The notes beneath the pieces were generated by a model. The model was not told where the DNA came from, did not search any database, and was given only the letters and a program-made list of their open reading frames with translations. The position numbers were made by a program, and so were the translations under genes. Below, piece after piece: positions 13,479-27,440 of a DNA stretch of 64,000 nucleotides. Positions within the stretch are counted from its first letter, which is position 1; every line of letters begins with the position of its first letter. Origin of the DNA: Sthenelais limicola (Eukaryota; Annelida; Polychaeta; Phyllodocida; Sigalionidae); assembly GCA_942159475.1 (NCBI GenBank), contig OW804094.1, forward strand, positions 129,752,755 through 129,816,754. Direction: 5' to 3'.

Positions 13479-16012
13479 TTTTATTTTAACAATTTTTTTT
13501 TATTCCATTTAAGGACTCTGAGGTTAGACTGTTTGGCACAATCGCAAGCTTTTGATTGCATACTCTGCAATGTTAATTGTTTTCGGCAAAAGTTATAGCC
13601 GTACTGGGAATGCACTTGCTGTCCTTCATCCATTACATGTGGTCTGGCGTAAAACCATATTGTGATGAATCCACAAAATAACGGCCATTGTCCTTCATAA
13701 CCCAAGACCATCATCGGTGGGCAAGCTTTCCTTTGGACTCAGCATACCAACTGGTCCTCGATCACGACCATTTTAGTGCCAATTTATCACAATAAGTTCT
13801 CGGCTGACACTCTGTCAACCACGCTGAAGATAAAACGATTTGCCTAGGGCAGGTAAATACTCAATCCTTATCTTATACAGTTTATCAGGTATCACGCATC
13901 CAGACATCTCAAGGGTATATTGGCTCGTTATCAGACAGACCTATATTGCATATAAAATAGAATACTTTCATCACTACAAACAAGCATTATGGTAATTGAG
14001 TAGATTCAGTCAGTCTAGCAAACCTACAGATATGATAAACCAATGCATGACAAATATAATCATATTCATATCATTTCCCATAGATTCTATAATACCATGC
14101 AACTATTATGATGACTATAATAATATACATGTCATTTTGGTTATTACTGCCTTTGTTCTATGCCCTGTTGGCACCGTATTTGCATTACCATTGCCCAGTT
14201 TGGATAATTTTTCAGGTGATATCTCGGTGGGCGTATACATATCTGTTTGGATCGCCGGGGCTGATAGTAGTAGCTCAGTCGGCGGTTGTAGCCTAGTAGT
14301 AGTGCAGGAGATGGGGGTGCAATGGCAACGTGTGTCTGCACCCCCTTCCTCACCCAAACAATGCGTGCAAGCCATGTGCGTGCTGCCGGTGCCGATTTCT
14401 ATGCATGTTAATGGCAACGTCGCCAGCCAGACGGCAACCTTCCCCCACTTTCCCCTTTCCCCCTACCCAATATCTCTCCCGATACACCTCTCTACACCAC
14501 CTTCTACCACCACCACACTACCCCTGCCCCCAACCCCTTCCTCCTCCCGCCCTTCAATCGCTCCCTTCAATTCTATCCCCTCTGGCTCGTGCGGTGCCCT
14601 GTTTTGCCAGAGCGCATCAACAACAGCAAGTGCAAGCGCACGCAGTCGAAAACGCACACACGTTCTTAGCGCGTTCTCTCGTCTATACCCTCATCTCACC
14701 CGGACACATCGCTCTGCTGCCGTCAAAACAACATTTTCTGATCCAGACAGGCTGCAGACAAGCGGCATGCAGGGCAAGCTCCATCGATCAATCACCCCAA
14801 ACAGATTTCTTCCCGTCTACGAGCTACACCGCTATTTCGAATGATTTTGCAAGTGAGCAGCATTAAAAAGTAACGTTTCCAACATCATGTTCCCATAAAA
14901 AATGGCATCGTGGTTGCCATTCGAGAGGAAAATGATTTGAGTTCATTTCAGAGGTTCATTTCTCATTTCGGCATGCTTAATTCTAAATGAGTCTAAATCA
15001 GACATCCTGGCACCGAAATTTCCCGACTCACCATTGTGTCCATTGTGCTAAAACAGGCACCATTAATAAAGAATTGTCTGAGGGTTATGCTCAATTACCC
15101 TCGCGCTGTAGGGTGATTGATAATCTATTTTGCGGAGGCGAACGAACGAACGAAAAAAAATGAAGATATAATTCCATCGAGCCCAATCTATCACAAAATA
15201 TTGATAATTATGAATCATTCTTCCTATAGTACATTGCCATGTAATACTTGCACAGAGATTTTTTTTAGCGTTCTCAAGATCGTACCGTTAACGAACCACA
15301 TGTGACTATCACAGGCATACATTTAGTGTATATTATCTGTCTCATGCAATACAATAATCGATGTAACCAGCATGCATGCATGCTGCACGATGCCTCCCCT
15401 TTGACATTGATCGGAGGGAAAAGAGTAGCTTATAGCTACTGCAAAAGGGATATAGGCCATTTTAATTCGAAACTCCTCCATTTTTCGAGGGGTTCCAGAC
15501 AAGAGCAATTTGTCATGCAAAACTTACATGATATGACTATAAATTATTTACTGAATCACCATAATTGTTTTTCATTGCAGGGTATACATAGGGAAAATAA
15601 GAGAGCAATCAATCCTTATAAATGTATGTAAGTGGCGTCGACTGCAAATCATTAGTAATTGAGTTGCAAATTTGACATTAGTCAAGATAGGCGCACAGAC
15701 ACACAGACATAGTAGTTGCGTGTATTGTATACTAGTGAGCTTTCATTCATAAGGAGAGCATCCGACTGGGATCAAAAGGATCCATACTATGAAACAGGTT
15801 GCAATCAGGGAAAAAAAACAGACCACATATGTAGGAGAAAGGTTGTTTGTTTAGCTTACTTGACTGGTTTCAAATATCATAAACATACATATCTATACAA
15901 AATCAGTTTCACTATGAGACAGAGAAAAGTGTGTTGTATATTACCGGTCGTCATAATTAAACACATCATTAGGCCTATATTTAAAGAATTGAAAAGAAGA
16001 ATATCAACCACC

Positions 16013-16038
16013 ATGGATGTCTAATGATAGACATCCAT
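16013..16038. repeat. Perfect inverted repeat (11-bp arms)
   Basis: ATGGATGTCTA and TAGACATCCAT flank a 4-nt spacer. The motif TCTAATGATAGAC is then partly repeated just downstream (16041-16053). No associated gene was seen; function unknown. Confidence 0.6.
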
Positions 16039-17073
16039 AGTCTAATGATAGACTTACAGTACACTATCGTTTATGATCACCCCATTAATTATTGTAATGT
16101 AAAATATTGTTATCATTATTATATGCCCGGGATGTCGTTTATGCTGCATTCCATTTTGTTCCTTAACTATTCACCCAGACACCCGCACACAGAACCCAAC
16201 CCTGCAAAGCCAGACGATTGAACATCTGACCTCGAAAGGCTTTTTCAGATTATGTAAATCCATCTTTCAAAAATGAATAGGTATAGCCGGTGCACGCAGA
16301 TGGTTGGTTTTAGGTAACAGGAGACTGAATTTGGCACACTGACAATGCATGACAAAACAAGGCAGCGTGCCATTATGGTCAGAGCTGCCCCAAATATATC
16401 TCTTGGAATACATAAACATCCATATTGTCTTCTGTTCTATATCGGAGACAACGAGAAAGATCTACGTCGAATGGACTAAGTAGATTGGCGATAAGTAGAC
16501 GGATCGTCGAATATCATTACAGAAATATGTCAACTTGGACATAGATCTAAGGTGCCTATTTCTATAATAATTGTGAAGGAGGGGATCTTATAAATAGACG
16601 TACATCTATTTAAACCATGTTCGTGTGCTTCCAAGATACATGTTTAGTTAGACACACTGTCACTTGTTGCAAGACCCTTCGCTAGATGAAAACATATCCC
16701 CAGGAATAAATTGCTTCTGCCCTGTTCCTTTTGTACATGGAAATGGCCTATTCAAAGACCTGGGATTACCTTGTCATTTGAGGTGAGGGTCCGGATCTTA
16801 AAATTTGTATAAACTTGCAACAGTGAATAGCCATTGCCCATGGCTTTAGTGTCAAACAGTGGCTGTGACCTCGCATTGAACCCAGTCCTCAGACAGACCT
16901 TTGCTGCCGAGAAATTAAATTGGGCTGGCAAATCTCTTTAGTAGAGATCTGCTTGTCAGATACCATACTCTTTAATGCTTTCAATTGGAATCCAGCATTT
17001 TACAATGGGTCTTTTAAGGTTCCCTGCACAAAAAGTACAGGCATAGAATTCACCAGGAGGATGTCTGCCCGAA

Positions 17074-17102
17074 CTTAGAGTAAAAGGACCTTTTACTCTA
17101 AG
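17074..17102. repeat. Perfect inverted repeat (14-bp arms, 1-nt centre)
   Basis: CTTAGAGTAAAAGG and CCTTTTACTCTAAG are exact reverse complements around a single A. A symmetrical 29-nt palindrome could be a cruciform or a dimeric binding site. No neighbouring gene explains it. Confidence 0.65.
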
Positions 17103-20100
17103 GCCCGAAGAAAATGGATAAACCCATTAAGGGGATATGGGTGATATTAAAGCTGTCCTCAGCTAACCTTGTATCTGTTTACCCCCATTTGGAAAGTATC
17201 TTATGCATTGACGTGAACTAGTTCTTCTAAGATCGATTTAGAGCTACACTTGGCATCTCTTCTACATTCCATAAATGTTGATTAGTCTTTCCAGCACAAA
17301 CAAGTTTGAGTACTGAGGTCTTGTGTACGAGAAATTGACAGGACAACAATCGCCCCAGTCGCAAACAGCCTACAGAATCATATTGGATCTATCGTTGGAC
17401 GTTATGCTAATTGTATATTTGAGTAGGCTATATAGGAGGTAGATATTTCACTTCTGTTTTCATTTACAGAGGAGCTAGTAGTGCCTGGCAGAAAGATGGT
17501 GATTGTATGCCTTATATTACTATACGTACCATACACGGACTTGACTAGTGCCAAGACGGTAGGCTACTATCATAGATAAGGTTATGCTGAACTCGTCCCA
17601 ATTCATCCCATGTCCGCAATGCATTTTTTTCGCGGCGGGATTTCTTCTTAGATGCTGAGACCCAATCACACTTTCCATATTAGATGAATGTTGATAGGAT
17701 TATGATATGGCCCAGAATCTTATACATCAATAAACATCCCTCCCAGCGATTGTTACCGCTCTTTATCATTCTAGACATGTATTGGCAAATGTGTCTCGGA
17801 GCAGTCGCACATCACGCGCGACGGCCAATTCTCCGTTATCGCAATAAATCGCACTCTTCTGCACACAGTTCCTAGAATGCCTGGTGTTGCAGACGGCTTG
17901 GTTAATCTGGCATCCGCGCACTTGATCCGGATCCTAGTTCAGTAGAACTAACGCCATAAATAGACATCACAGCCCTTCTGACCCAGCCCCAAGACCGCAG
18001 CAACGCTCTCATTACCGTCCATGCGGCAAGGGATCGAGACGACCCACACGAAAGGGGGAATCCCCTCCTCATCTATATGTGCGTTTCGCTAATACCAACC
18101 AAGCGATAACCGTATAGCACACCCTGTTCTGTCTAGAACCGAGCAGCGGGGAGGAAGGAGGTCCCCCTTCTATTATACACATGCGTTGCGGCTCTAGATC
18201 AGTTTTAGTTCTGAGCAAGTCCTGTCTCGTTCTTGTGGCAAACCAAACTGCGAATAGGGATGGTCCAGGTCACTTAGATCCATATTGGGATGGTGCCAAG
18301 AGTTTTTTTTTAATTTCCACTAGTCCTCCCATACATTTAACACCCCCTTACACCTATGCCATCTCCAGCCGAGCTAAACCTATAGGTACTACAACCATTA
18401 TAATTATTATCCACAGAGTTCTGGCCTCATATTTACCGAGGGTTAAACGTGTATGCATGGGCTTGATGTAAATGTCAGAATGCCCGCTGGTCATTTACAG
18501 AGATGCACGCGCCTATCTCGGGCATATCTAAAACATAGCCCCACCACCACATTCATTATCAAGTTGACACTCGTGCTCCTGGCCATTCATCAATTATCTA
18601 AAAAGCTATTGGGGCGGATCCTATTGACTACCCGGGCCTTCGCCATTCAAATAATACTACACTTGTATAATGCAAAATAATGGCGCACCTGGCATAGCAC
18701 ACAAACAGGGAAAAACACATACGCATTTCCATATTTTCTAGGCGCCCCATATTGAATAGAGCCGAGTGAATAATGTATTGCATATGCAAATTATGACAGA
18801 GGGTTAATCTATTAACATATGCCTACAGGGATGAATAGGTTCTTTCATTTTGAAGTGGAAAATACTTGATATGGCGTTCAAAGGGATCGATGGGGGAAGG
18901 GAAATATAATGGATTACATCTTCAAGCGATGTGTGCCAATTTTGCCATGTGTCCCAATTCTGCGATTTTGGCCCCTAGGACATCAGCTGACATCAGCCAG
19001 GGCTTTGGCCACTCTGCTGCCTGACCTGTTTAAGGCCCCCAGGGCCCCCATCTCCCAATATTATCACCACAGCCCACAGCCCTCCACTGCTCCTATCCTG
19101 AAAACCACGGCCCCTTTGTTCACCAGTGGTACCCTCAGCGCATTTACTCCAATAATTTCTGCGCACACCACTATAAATAGGCCCCTAGTAAATGTGTATA
19201 CCTTCCCCTTTCAACATAGATCTAAATATGCTACTTATAACTCCATTTTCGGAGACGCAATTTCTCTATCCCTGAATTATTTAGCAGAGGAACATATATA
19301 CACATCCATGTTCGCCAACGAGGTCATTGATTTAGGGCCATGCTTGTGATTGACATTTACGTCGATAAATAATGAATCGAGCTCTTCAATAAGGTATACA
19401 ATTATTCAAGACTTAATGATGGAGGTGGAAATTGGTGCATTATTTCTAACACCATATCGGACTCCTCTTTCATGCTCTTTGTTTACCCCGTCTGTCAGTG
19501 AAGTGTCAAAATGGCCCAAAGCTCCATACCCACATGCCTACCTTATGCAGTTTTGCATAAGTGGATACGTCGCATAGCTTAATCTATATCTCAAAATGAG
19601 TTCGTTCCATGAATCTGTCATCTGGTCAGGCCTGGTTTAACTACGTAAGACGGGCCATCTGTATTCTACGATGTTGACAAACAAGCACACAGCCGGCTCA
19701 GAGCCAACTTTTGACACGTGGTCGGCAAGGCTCTCTGGAAGGCTCTACATGTTTCTAGCCTACATCGAAATTTACAAGTCATTCGAAATTCGGAAAGATA
19801 GGCTATTCGAGACCGAGGGGGAGGGCGGGGGGTTGGGGGTTGGGGGTCGGGGGCTGATAGTTTGTGTTGGCAGGAGAGGCTTGAGGAGGGGCATGGGGAG
19901 AAAGAAGTCGAGATATTGATCGAAGTCATTGCAGAAAATGAGAGGGAGATCCAGTAATCTAGATGTATTGATAAAGGGATGGGGGTTCAGGCAGAGGGAA
20001 ATGGGAAAATTGGAGGATGGGGTGCGTTGGAAACGCGAGAGAATGGCGATGAAAAAAAGCTATTTTGATTGGTTTGTATCAAACTTCATCACAGTAATTC

Positions 20101-20689
20101 TATTTTAGTCTTTAAATCTGATTTAATCAATAGGAAATGTTTACTACCAGAAATAATGCTTTGTTGGAAAACTACTGGCCGTTGGCATGATATTTTCGGT
20201 TAATGTAAAAATGATAAACTTGGGGAATGATAACGTGAATGCAATGATAGTCAAATCCTTTGTGCGTTTTCTAAGTAGCATACGTGCATTAAGAGGGATC
20301 TGAAAATAGGGCGGGTAGGAAAGGTGATGTTCGAGGGGAGAAAACCCCTTGGGGATGTGAATTAGACGCGATTTGGGAGGCGCAGACACTAATGACAACG
20401 TACTTGCTGAATTGTTGTAATAGGAGCGATTGAGTACTTTTAATGCTATCCATAAACGTCCATTTCAGAGGGGAAATTAATGCATATATTCGGTTTGCGT
20501 GTCGTCTAGAAAAAGGTCATACGATTCGTTCATTTTACATTCGATGAAATTAAAGTAGCTCTAATGGAAATTCAATCTGCAGGATATATTATCTATGGAT
20601 ACGAGGATACGAGGAGTTAAATTTACGTTTGGCACGAGCCAATTGAATGCTGAAGAGAAGCTGAATTGACAAAAAGAAGAGAGTATTTC

Positions 20690-22166
20690 ATTTTTCACAT
20701 TTTAATGTCATATAAAATAATAAATACATTGACATGTACAATTACAAAATTCTGGCATTTTGCACTGTTCGGGATTCATTCAAACCATTATGTACACGAA
20801 ATTGGCAAATCCACAATTTGTTTTAAAAGCACCAAACAGTTTTACATTGTGTCGTCTGTAACATTCAAAACACAAGTCTATATTTACAAAATGAGGTAAA
20901 AAAACTAAACTTTTCATTACCAGGAAGGCTATAGGCGACTTCTCTGAAGACCCTGTGTGCTCCTCTCATTAAAAAAATCTGGCAGTCACATACATTCATA
21001 GCAGAACTTTGCATCGTGCAACAAAAAATACCCATGTACAGTAAAAAATTCTTCCATTTGTTTTCATTCTGCTACAAAATGGCCGATCAACAGCTCACAT
21101 GAGAACAAAGGTTCTTCAAGTAACACGCTTGTTATTTTTTGTTTATAATCTTGCATCAGCTCGTAATTTATGACAATATGTGGGTTTATCACAAAGGATG
21201 GCATAAGGACTGTATTCGGTATACATTATTCAAGTTACAGAAGATTGCATCAGATAAGTGCAAGGATGGTATAGAAGACTCCCAAACATCATAAATAAGT
21301 AGTACAAATGCAATGGCCGAAATGACCCAAAGATAATGCGAATAAATTAATTTACAAAAGCTCAACTTTTCTCTTTAAATCTAACATCTGGCTATACTGA
21401 GTTGAGAGGTAGGCAGGATCCAGCCCTTGACCCACACACCACTGGTTTAATTCAGATAATAACACTAAATGAGATGTCTGCTGAAAGATCTACGACTGTA
21501 AATAATATGATTATCCAGATCGTACTTTTTTTGTAATGGTTTTACCTTACTACAATATTAAAAAGCTTGAGTTGAGTTCAAGTTTTAAAGTCTCTGACCG
21601 GTTTTCTATTCAAGTTATTAATCTGCACGATGAGCCTTCTCACCTCTCAAAGGCACAAAGGCAAGACACGTGTTATAATGTTGAAATTTTTCTTTCGTAA
21701 TACAGTTTGCAGGGCTTGCGTTTTGAACCCAATACACACTGTCTCTGTTGTTCCTTGGCAAATGTCCACAAGACTGTTGGAGTCTGGCGAGCTCACCTCC
21801 TGTACTAAAAGAGAGGGTGTGGCTTCGGAAGCGCAGACTGGCACAGGACAAAGGTTGATTGCGCGGGATACACATCTGATGACTTAGAAATAAATCAGTT
21901 CATATTTTTTCCCTCTCACCCCTCACGGATTTCAGCAGGCACTGGTCTCCCGACTCGGCCGAATCCAGCACTCAAATCTATGTCCAAGTGAACCTCTTAA
22001 TGCCGGTTTTTGAGCACCGTTCAACAGTTCGGATATCCATGACATTTTAAATGGGAGTAAATATGTGTTGCATTACATAATTCCCCCACTAGACGAAGCA
22101 TGGATAAATGGATAGAAGATCATGCTCTGTTTTGAAAAAGAGTCAACCGTAGGTACAACTGTTCTT
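20690..22166 (-). other. Probable 3' UTR of Jun
   Basis: This AT-rich stretch lies directly downstream of the Jun stop codon on the minus strand and carries no coding signal. Jun transcripts commonly have long, unstable 3' UTRs. No perfect AATAAA on the minus strand was found close to the stop; a variant ATTAAA (minus strand, near 20702) could mark the transcript end. The left boundary is a guess. Confidence 0.35.
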
Positions 22167-23243
22167 TCAAAGCAAGTTTTGGGACATCATTACCTGACAT
22201 CCGCTTTTCACGTGCTCCATGATTTGCGACTTGAGCTTGGCGACTTGGTCGCGGAGTGTGGTGGCTGTTGTAACTAATTCAGAATTTTGTCCCTTGAGGT
22301 CGGAAACTCTGTCTTCAAGGCGTGAGATGCGTTCCAGTTTGCGTGTGCGGCACTTGCGGGCGGCCACCCTATTCCTCTCGCGTTTCCTCTCCAGCTTTAT
22401 TTTCTCTTGATGCTCCAAATTGATTGGAGACATGGGAGGGGAGAGACCCAAGTTTGGCACGATCTGGGACTCCTCCTGCTTCAGTTGGAGAACTCTATCA
22501 ACCCTATCTTGCTCTTGCTGTACAGGGAGGTTAAACATTTGAGGTTGTTGTTGCTGTGGCTGTTGTTGTTGCTGCTGCTGAGCCTGGGAAGTAGGGGGCA
22601 TGAGAGTTGTGTATTGTTGCTGTGATGTTACCGGCATAAGGTCAGCCGAGGAGACAGGGAGAATGTGACTTGCTGGTGGAAGCATTGTCGTACAGGCGGT
22701 GGTATAGGTCATGGAACCCATTTGTTGTACCTGACTTTGATAACAGCTAGTGCTCATCACTGAGGAAACAGGTACTGATGTAATCATAGCATTAGAACTA
22801 GAAATGTCATTCATATTCATATTGTTGCTTGACATCATAGTTGTCAAAGATGTGACAGGAGCCCCACTTACTATGACATCGTCGGCTGTTGACATGGGAA
22901 TATCCCCATGATGGGGCCCATCCGTCTCGTGCAATTTGGTCAAAGCGTTCACAAATCCACGAGCGTATTCCTCCTGTTCTTCGGTGACAAACTTAGGGTT
23001 GATGAACTGAGTAGGTGTGGGTGTAGTTGTCACCATCCCGTTGCTTTGCTGGATAATCAAGCGCTCCAGCTCGGGGGAAGCCAACTTGAGTAGGTTGAGG
23101 TCGGGAGAATTAAGGAGGTTAGACGTTTGCGTAGCCCTCTTCTTGGTGGGGGCTGCGCCGAAGTCTAGAGACATGGTAGACTTCATTTTCTTGACGGCTT
23201 CGTTGTTCCTCATGTTACTATCGTGGTAGAATGAAGTTTCCAT
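22167..23243 (-). CDS. jun: Transcription factor Jun (AP-1 subunit), intronless
   Basis: A complete 358-residue Jun protein in a single exon, as in other animal jun genes. It binds AP-1/CRE DNA in the nucleus as a homodimer or with Fos/ATF partners. The N-terminal part carries the JNK-docking and phosphorylation region: SPDLNLL and [12 protein letters not shown] match the two serine-proline sites, followed by TTTPTPTQF with the threonine-proline pair. The middle is methionine/serine/threonine rich with a polyglutamine run (about residues 215-232). The C-terminus is a bZIP: basic region [20 protein letters not shown] and then leucine heptads to SGCQVMM. The ATG has G at -3 and +4. The end resembles vertebrate c-Jun, so the CAGGTAATG near the stop is probably not a used splice donor. 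A JunD/JunB-like assignment does not apply outside vertebrates. Confidence 0.97.
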   Translation of the reverse strand: METSFYHDSNMRNNEAVKKMKSTMSLDFGAAPTKKRATQTSNLLNSPDLNLLKLASPELERLIIQQSNGMVTTTPTPTQFINPKFVTEEQEEYARGFVNALTKLHETDGPHHGDIPMSTADDVIVSGAPVTSLTTMMSSNNMNMNDISSSNAMITSVPVSSVMSTSCYQSQVQQMGSMTYTTACTTMLPPASHILPVSSADLMPVTSQQQYTTLMPPTSQAQQQQQQQPQQQQPQMFNLPVQQEQDRVDRVLQLKQEESQIVPNLGLSPPMSPINLEHQEKIKLERKRERNRVAARKCRTRKLERISRLEDRVSDLKGQNSELVTTATTLRDQVAKLKSQIMEHVKSGCQVMMSQNLL

Positions 23244-23557
23244 ATCTTTTTCAAATGATATTCAAAGTCAAAAGTCTATAAACTCGTACCTTTCAGTACT
23301 TTATAACACAATGGCAGGTGCGCGTGTAAGCTCCCTGGGCTGGGCGGATCTAGTGTCTAAGATCCTTTGTTTTGGTGAATCACTCGCTTCGGTTTTAAAA
23401 GCTGAATACGATCCACAAACGTCCTGATCGAAGTGTGGTAAACTTCTGTAAGGCCAAACTGGCTTAGGTGGAAGCTTTATATGCGTTATATCTCGGTAAG
23501 TCCGTTATGGTTAAGTTTGAAAACGTGTTCTGAACATGAGGTGCGATTCTCCGACTC
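23244..23557 (-). other. Probable 5' UTR of Jun
   Basis: About 300 nt lie between the Jun ATG and a minus-strand TATA-like box at 23558-23563. There is no long open frame on the minus strand, and the composition is less repetitive than the distant flanks. The transcription start is inferred from the TATA position, about 25-30 nt inside this block. A second TATA-like motif (minus ATATAAAG, near 23475) could give a shorter leader. Confidence 0.45.
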
Positions 23558-23636
23558 TTTATACGTGACTCAGGGCACTGAAAATAGCATGACATCACCG
23601 TTCTCGATTCTGATTGGCTGCCGATGATGTCATTGG
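23558..23636 (-). promoter_or_regulatory. Jun core promoter: TATA, AP-1/CRE-like and CCAAT boxes
   Basis: In minus-strand order from upstream to downstream there are two CCAAT boxes (23632-23636 and 23613-23617), two copies of TGACATCA in opposite orientations (23625-23632 and 23590-23597), a perfect AP-1 site TGACTCA (23566-23572) and a TATA-like TATAAA (23558-23563). TGACATCA is the jun-type TRE known from the vertebrate c-jun promoter, bound by Jun/ATF2. The arrangement implies that Jun regulates its own gene. Confidence 0.75.
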
Positions 23637-23700
23637 CCAGACCTGTCAGTTTCGCGGCACGGTCGCTATAGCAACCGACGGAAGTGGTAATGGTCAGGCC

Positions 23701-23722
23701 AGTGACGTAGTGAAACGTCACT
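23701..23722. promoter_or_regulatory. Paired CRE half-sites in the Jun promoter
   Basis: AGTGACGT and ACGTCACT form an inverted repeat separated by 6 nt, giving two ATF/CREB half-sites facing each other about 140-165 bp upstream of the TATA box. Confidence 0.55.
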
Positions 23723-23763
23723 GGGAGTTTCCTCCACGTAGCCTGATTTGCGTGAACAAATCT

Positions 23764-23818
23764 CCTTATTTGGAAAGTGGGGTTCCCTGGCCCGGATGAG
23801 TCATCTGGGAAAATTCCC
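23764..23818. promoter_or_regulatory. Distal Jun promoter: CArG box, AP-1 site and kappaB-like palindrome
   Basis: CCTTATTTGG (23764-23773) is an exact CArG box, the core bound by serum response factor. TGAGTCA (23797-23803) is a perfect AP-1 site. GGGAAAATTCCC (23807-23818) is a palindromic Rel/Dorsal-type site 3 nt away. Together they suggest induction by growth-factor and immune or stress signalling. Binding itself is inferred from the motifs. Confidence 0.6.
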
Positions 23819-26800
23819 GTCTCGCCGTCGTCTGGTGTTTGTGTGGAGCTTGGTTGCCGTCAACAGTCTTCGGCCAGCATCGAAGCTCTAATCGTGTCAG
23901 TAGGTCTGCCTGTGGTGTTTTTCAATCGCTAGGATAACCGAAAAGGTCCCTATTTGTTTCCACTGCTGGTATTTTCAAGTTCTGTGTTGAGTATTGGGAG
24001 TTTCAAATTGTTATACGTTGCAGCCGACACAGTTACCGAGTTTTTCCAACAGTGTCATCACGCCGGCTAATGTTTACCGTTATTATTTGCTCTGTCGACG
24101 AGGATACATTATTGAACAATTCTCAAACTGTTGACTGACATTACATAGGATCTTTTAATACCTCGCCGGTGGTGTATACCGGGTGTGTGCGTGGTGGCAA
24201 ATCATGCTTTGATATGTAACCAATTAAGTTTCTTAATGATTTTGCATTCCTATGCACCTCGGGCTCGGCTTGCAAGTGGAGGGATGCCGACATGCGTTTG
24301 ACTGGTTATGGGGGATGGGCATTGTTGCAACCTATGTTGCAACCCATCCAAATCAAGGTTGCAGTCTATAAACTTGCCCTCTTCTTGCCAATGGTTTTCT
24401 CTGAAACAGGTATGAATGACGGCACCAATGGCAGTGCAACAAATAACCATAATTATATTTATATATTAGCTTATATTATGTTCAACGACAAACTCAAGTC
24501 TCAACTGAGTACAGTCCATCAGCATCCCATTCCCTGTCACCCAGCCAATCTCAAATACTATTTGGTATTTATTCAATGTTAATTTAAAACATGGTCGATT
24601 CCTTAAGAAGGGGGACACTCGAGAACAAATCTGATTAGCCTTAATAGACCTAGATGGACTGCAGTAAACCGTTAACTTTTCTTCAATCCGACAGTAAATC
24701 TAAGCTCAGAGTTGAGAGTCCCGTCCCTCCAAACTGAGTGATGGAAAGCCTCTAGCTCCAAACTGCAAAATGTCATTACAATCCCATTAGGACGCATACT
24801 CCAGGGCCAGAAAAGACATTAGCGCAGTAGGCGTCCAATCACTGACTCACCAATCTTATCTGGTCTGAAAGACTGAGTCTATATAGACTGGTATAAAGCC
24901 AGGATAAGGGTCCGACTCATCTTTCCCAGAATCTTCCTCCCGTATTTTCACCTTCACTCTTCGTCGTTACGGTTTAGTATTAGAACAATATATTGCTAGT
25001 GTAATCTATATTACTATACTGGCTCGTCCAATACTTTACTCATAATACCAGTAGATTCCAGCTTCTACAGCAGATAACCTTATCTCTCCTTGGGCTTCGT
25101 GCTATAGGTCCATCGATCATGGTTTTCTGATTTTCAATACAAGGATTCGTCCGACCGTTGGTATGCTATTTGAAGATCGTATACTGTTTCTGATTTCATG
25201 ATTTTACCCTTTAAAGGATCAAGTAAACGATTATTACACTATATTTGGTGGTATATTTCTGGGTACATAAACTGGAAATGCTTCCCTTGCACTGAGAGGA
25301 GTCTCCAAAATATGAATTCACAGACACTGAAGAAACATTTATGGTACTCATGTTGAAACCCATGTCCCTGTATCTACAATAAACACGTTCCCACTTCTTA
25401 ACAATCACCTCGGGTTAACATAGACAGCTTGGAACATATAGCGTTCATTTGGCAGCGAGCCAAGTTTTGTGGTATCTATGTTGTGTATAAAGTATACTCT
25501 GAACCCTGTGTTATCCTGACCTTGGCATCAACAATATCATACAAAATCCCGTGCTCCCATGGACACCGTAATGTCTATATATATCCAAGCAATACACATT
25601 TATAATCCCTAATAATCTTCATTCAAATCGATCCTAATCACCCTTCTACAATCTGAAATTGAATAAGCTTAATGTGACTTAATAATAGTAATCTTCATCA
25701 TGTAATATTCAGAAATTCCTTATTAGTCTAAAAATTTGGTTTCTATCAGAATAAACAGATGACATGTATTACCAAAGGCTCTGTATGATGAAGGTGCTGT
25801 GTATATTAGCTCCTATAAGATTGAAGAAAGCGTGACCCGTATTCATGAGGGTAGGACAGAAAGGCCACACACTCGGTGCTGGCGCCTCAGTCCATCTAGT
25901 ATCTATTATAGCTAATACATATTCTTTCATTTTCTTCCCTCGGCACAGTTATAATTATTTTCTGATTCTATTTCATTCTTGAGAGCTCTGAGTGTTGAAT
26001 TTGAAGGATATTTGATTTGACTATATGATTATATCTTTTTTATCTATTACATTTGAAAGGCCAATTCGACTATTTGTGAACATCTTAAATGATTATAGAT
26101 AAATATTGGTTGCACATGGACCCATCATCACCAATTTTATATACAGGGTTATCACGTAAAATGTGCATCAAATATCTCATTTAAAATGGAATATTTCAGT
26201 ATAATCTTATCATATCAATGCCCACACCTGAATAAAGATTTGATTTTTAAAAAAAACAACTTTTCTTATTCTACTCACCACCACCCACTTTGGCTTGCCC
26301 CCTATATAACTAACTCTATGAAGGTAGGCAAATATTATCATAAATCAATAACAATCCTGATATTATAAACATATTATTTCACCGTGGATTAAGCTGTGAA
26401 CACCTATATTGCTTATATCTCGGGTATTCGCACTATATCACACATCCCCAAAACATTATGAATTCTAGATGGAGGGTCTGTAGCACACCTCGCATGCCAC
26501 ATTGCGTGATCAGGCATATAGATTGCGTCCTATAGGTTCCAGAAGACGTCTCTAGAACCACTGCTATAACCTCGTCCGTGTTTATTCAAGAAAGTTTTGC
26601 CTATCACATGAGACTGAGCTGGCCCTAGTCCTCTCCCACTCAAACACACTTGGCGTCTGTTCCAAGAAAGAACTTCACATATGCAGTTGTGCAATGGGGT
26701 CTCGCTTCATGGCACGCTTGATATAAAACCATGTGTATACCTCTTGCATCATAATCACTTGACATGTTCATATCCGGACTACCGGTTTTATCTGTCTATT

Positions 26801-27368
26801 CCTGATGGCCAGGGAAGTATACCTATTTTAGGTCCACATCCTTGTCTTCGGTTCCCCACAGTTGTGTTGACTGTAACATCGGGAAAGTTGTCGAGGTTTC
26901 ATTCATTCGGGCTCTGGAGTACACAGTTTCCTGAAAAAAGGAGAAAAATAGTGGGATGAAAGCGGGAGGTGGATACGGAATCTCCCTGTTGTCCCCCACT
27001 TGTTAAAATCGCGAGTCATTTAAGGATAGAAATCGCAAGTCATAGAAGGAGTGACAGAGTGGGAGGCGATTGGTATTTTGAAATATCACCAGTTTTTCCA
27101 CTCACAACTCTTTTCGCCGTAAACTAGTTGATACATATATTTAACATTTACGATCTGCATTGCCAAAAGCTGTTTTATTACGTTTATTAGTTTTTGACAA
27201 TCGTTATTTTTCATGCTCCTAATTAATTTGATTAAAAGGTTTTCGACTTTGTATAAAAATATTACGTACTAGACTTGAGTTAGTACATGTGTATGTAATG
27301 CTTTATTCAAAATAGGAAACTTTTTACTTTTCTCTGATTCTCTTTCTTTCCGTTTCTTTCTTTCCGTT

Positions 27369-27440
<72 letters not shown>

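Larger units (their letters stand above)
13479..20689. other. Intergenic DNA with two short palindromes
   Basis: No supported gene. The open frame at 13996-14844 is proline/serine/threonine low complexity without a good start and is rejected. Two short inverted repeats are listed separately (16013-16038 and 17074-17102). A G-rich stretch lies at about 19815-19850. Confidence 0.55.

Noticed and set aside
13996..14844. Long open frame (282 codons), plus strand
   Set aside because: It begins at a TTG, and its translation is Pro/Ser/Thr low complexity with overlapping frames also open. No domain or splice context was seen.
22219..23229. Plus-strand frames opposite Jun
   Set aside because: Leucine-rich translations of the polyglutamine and bZIP codons on the opposite strand.
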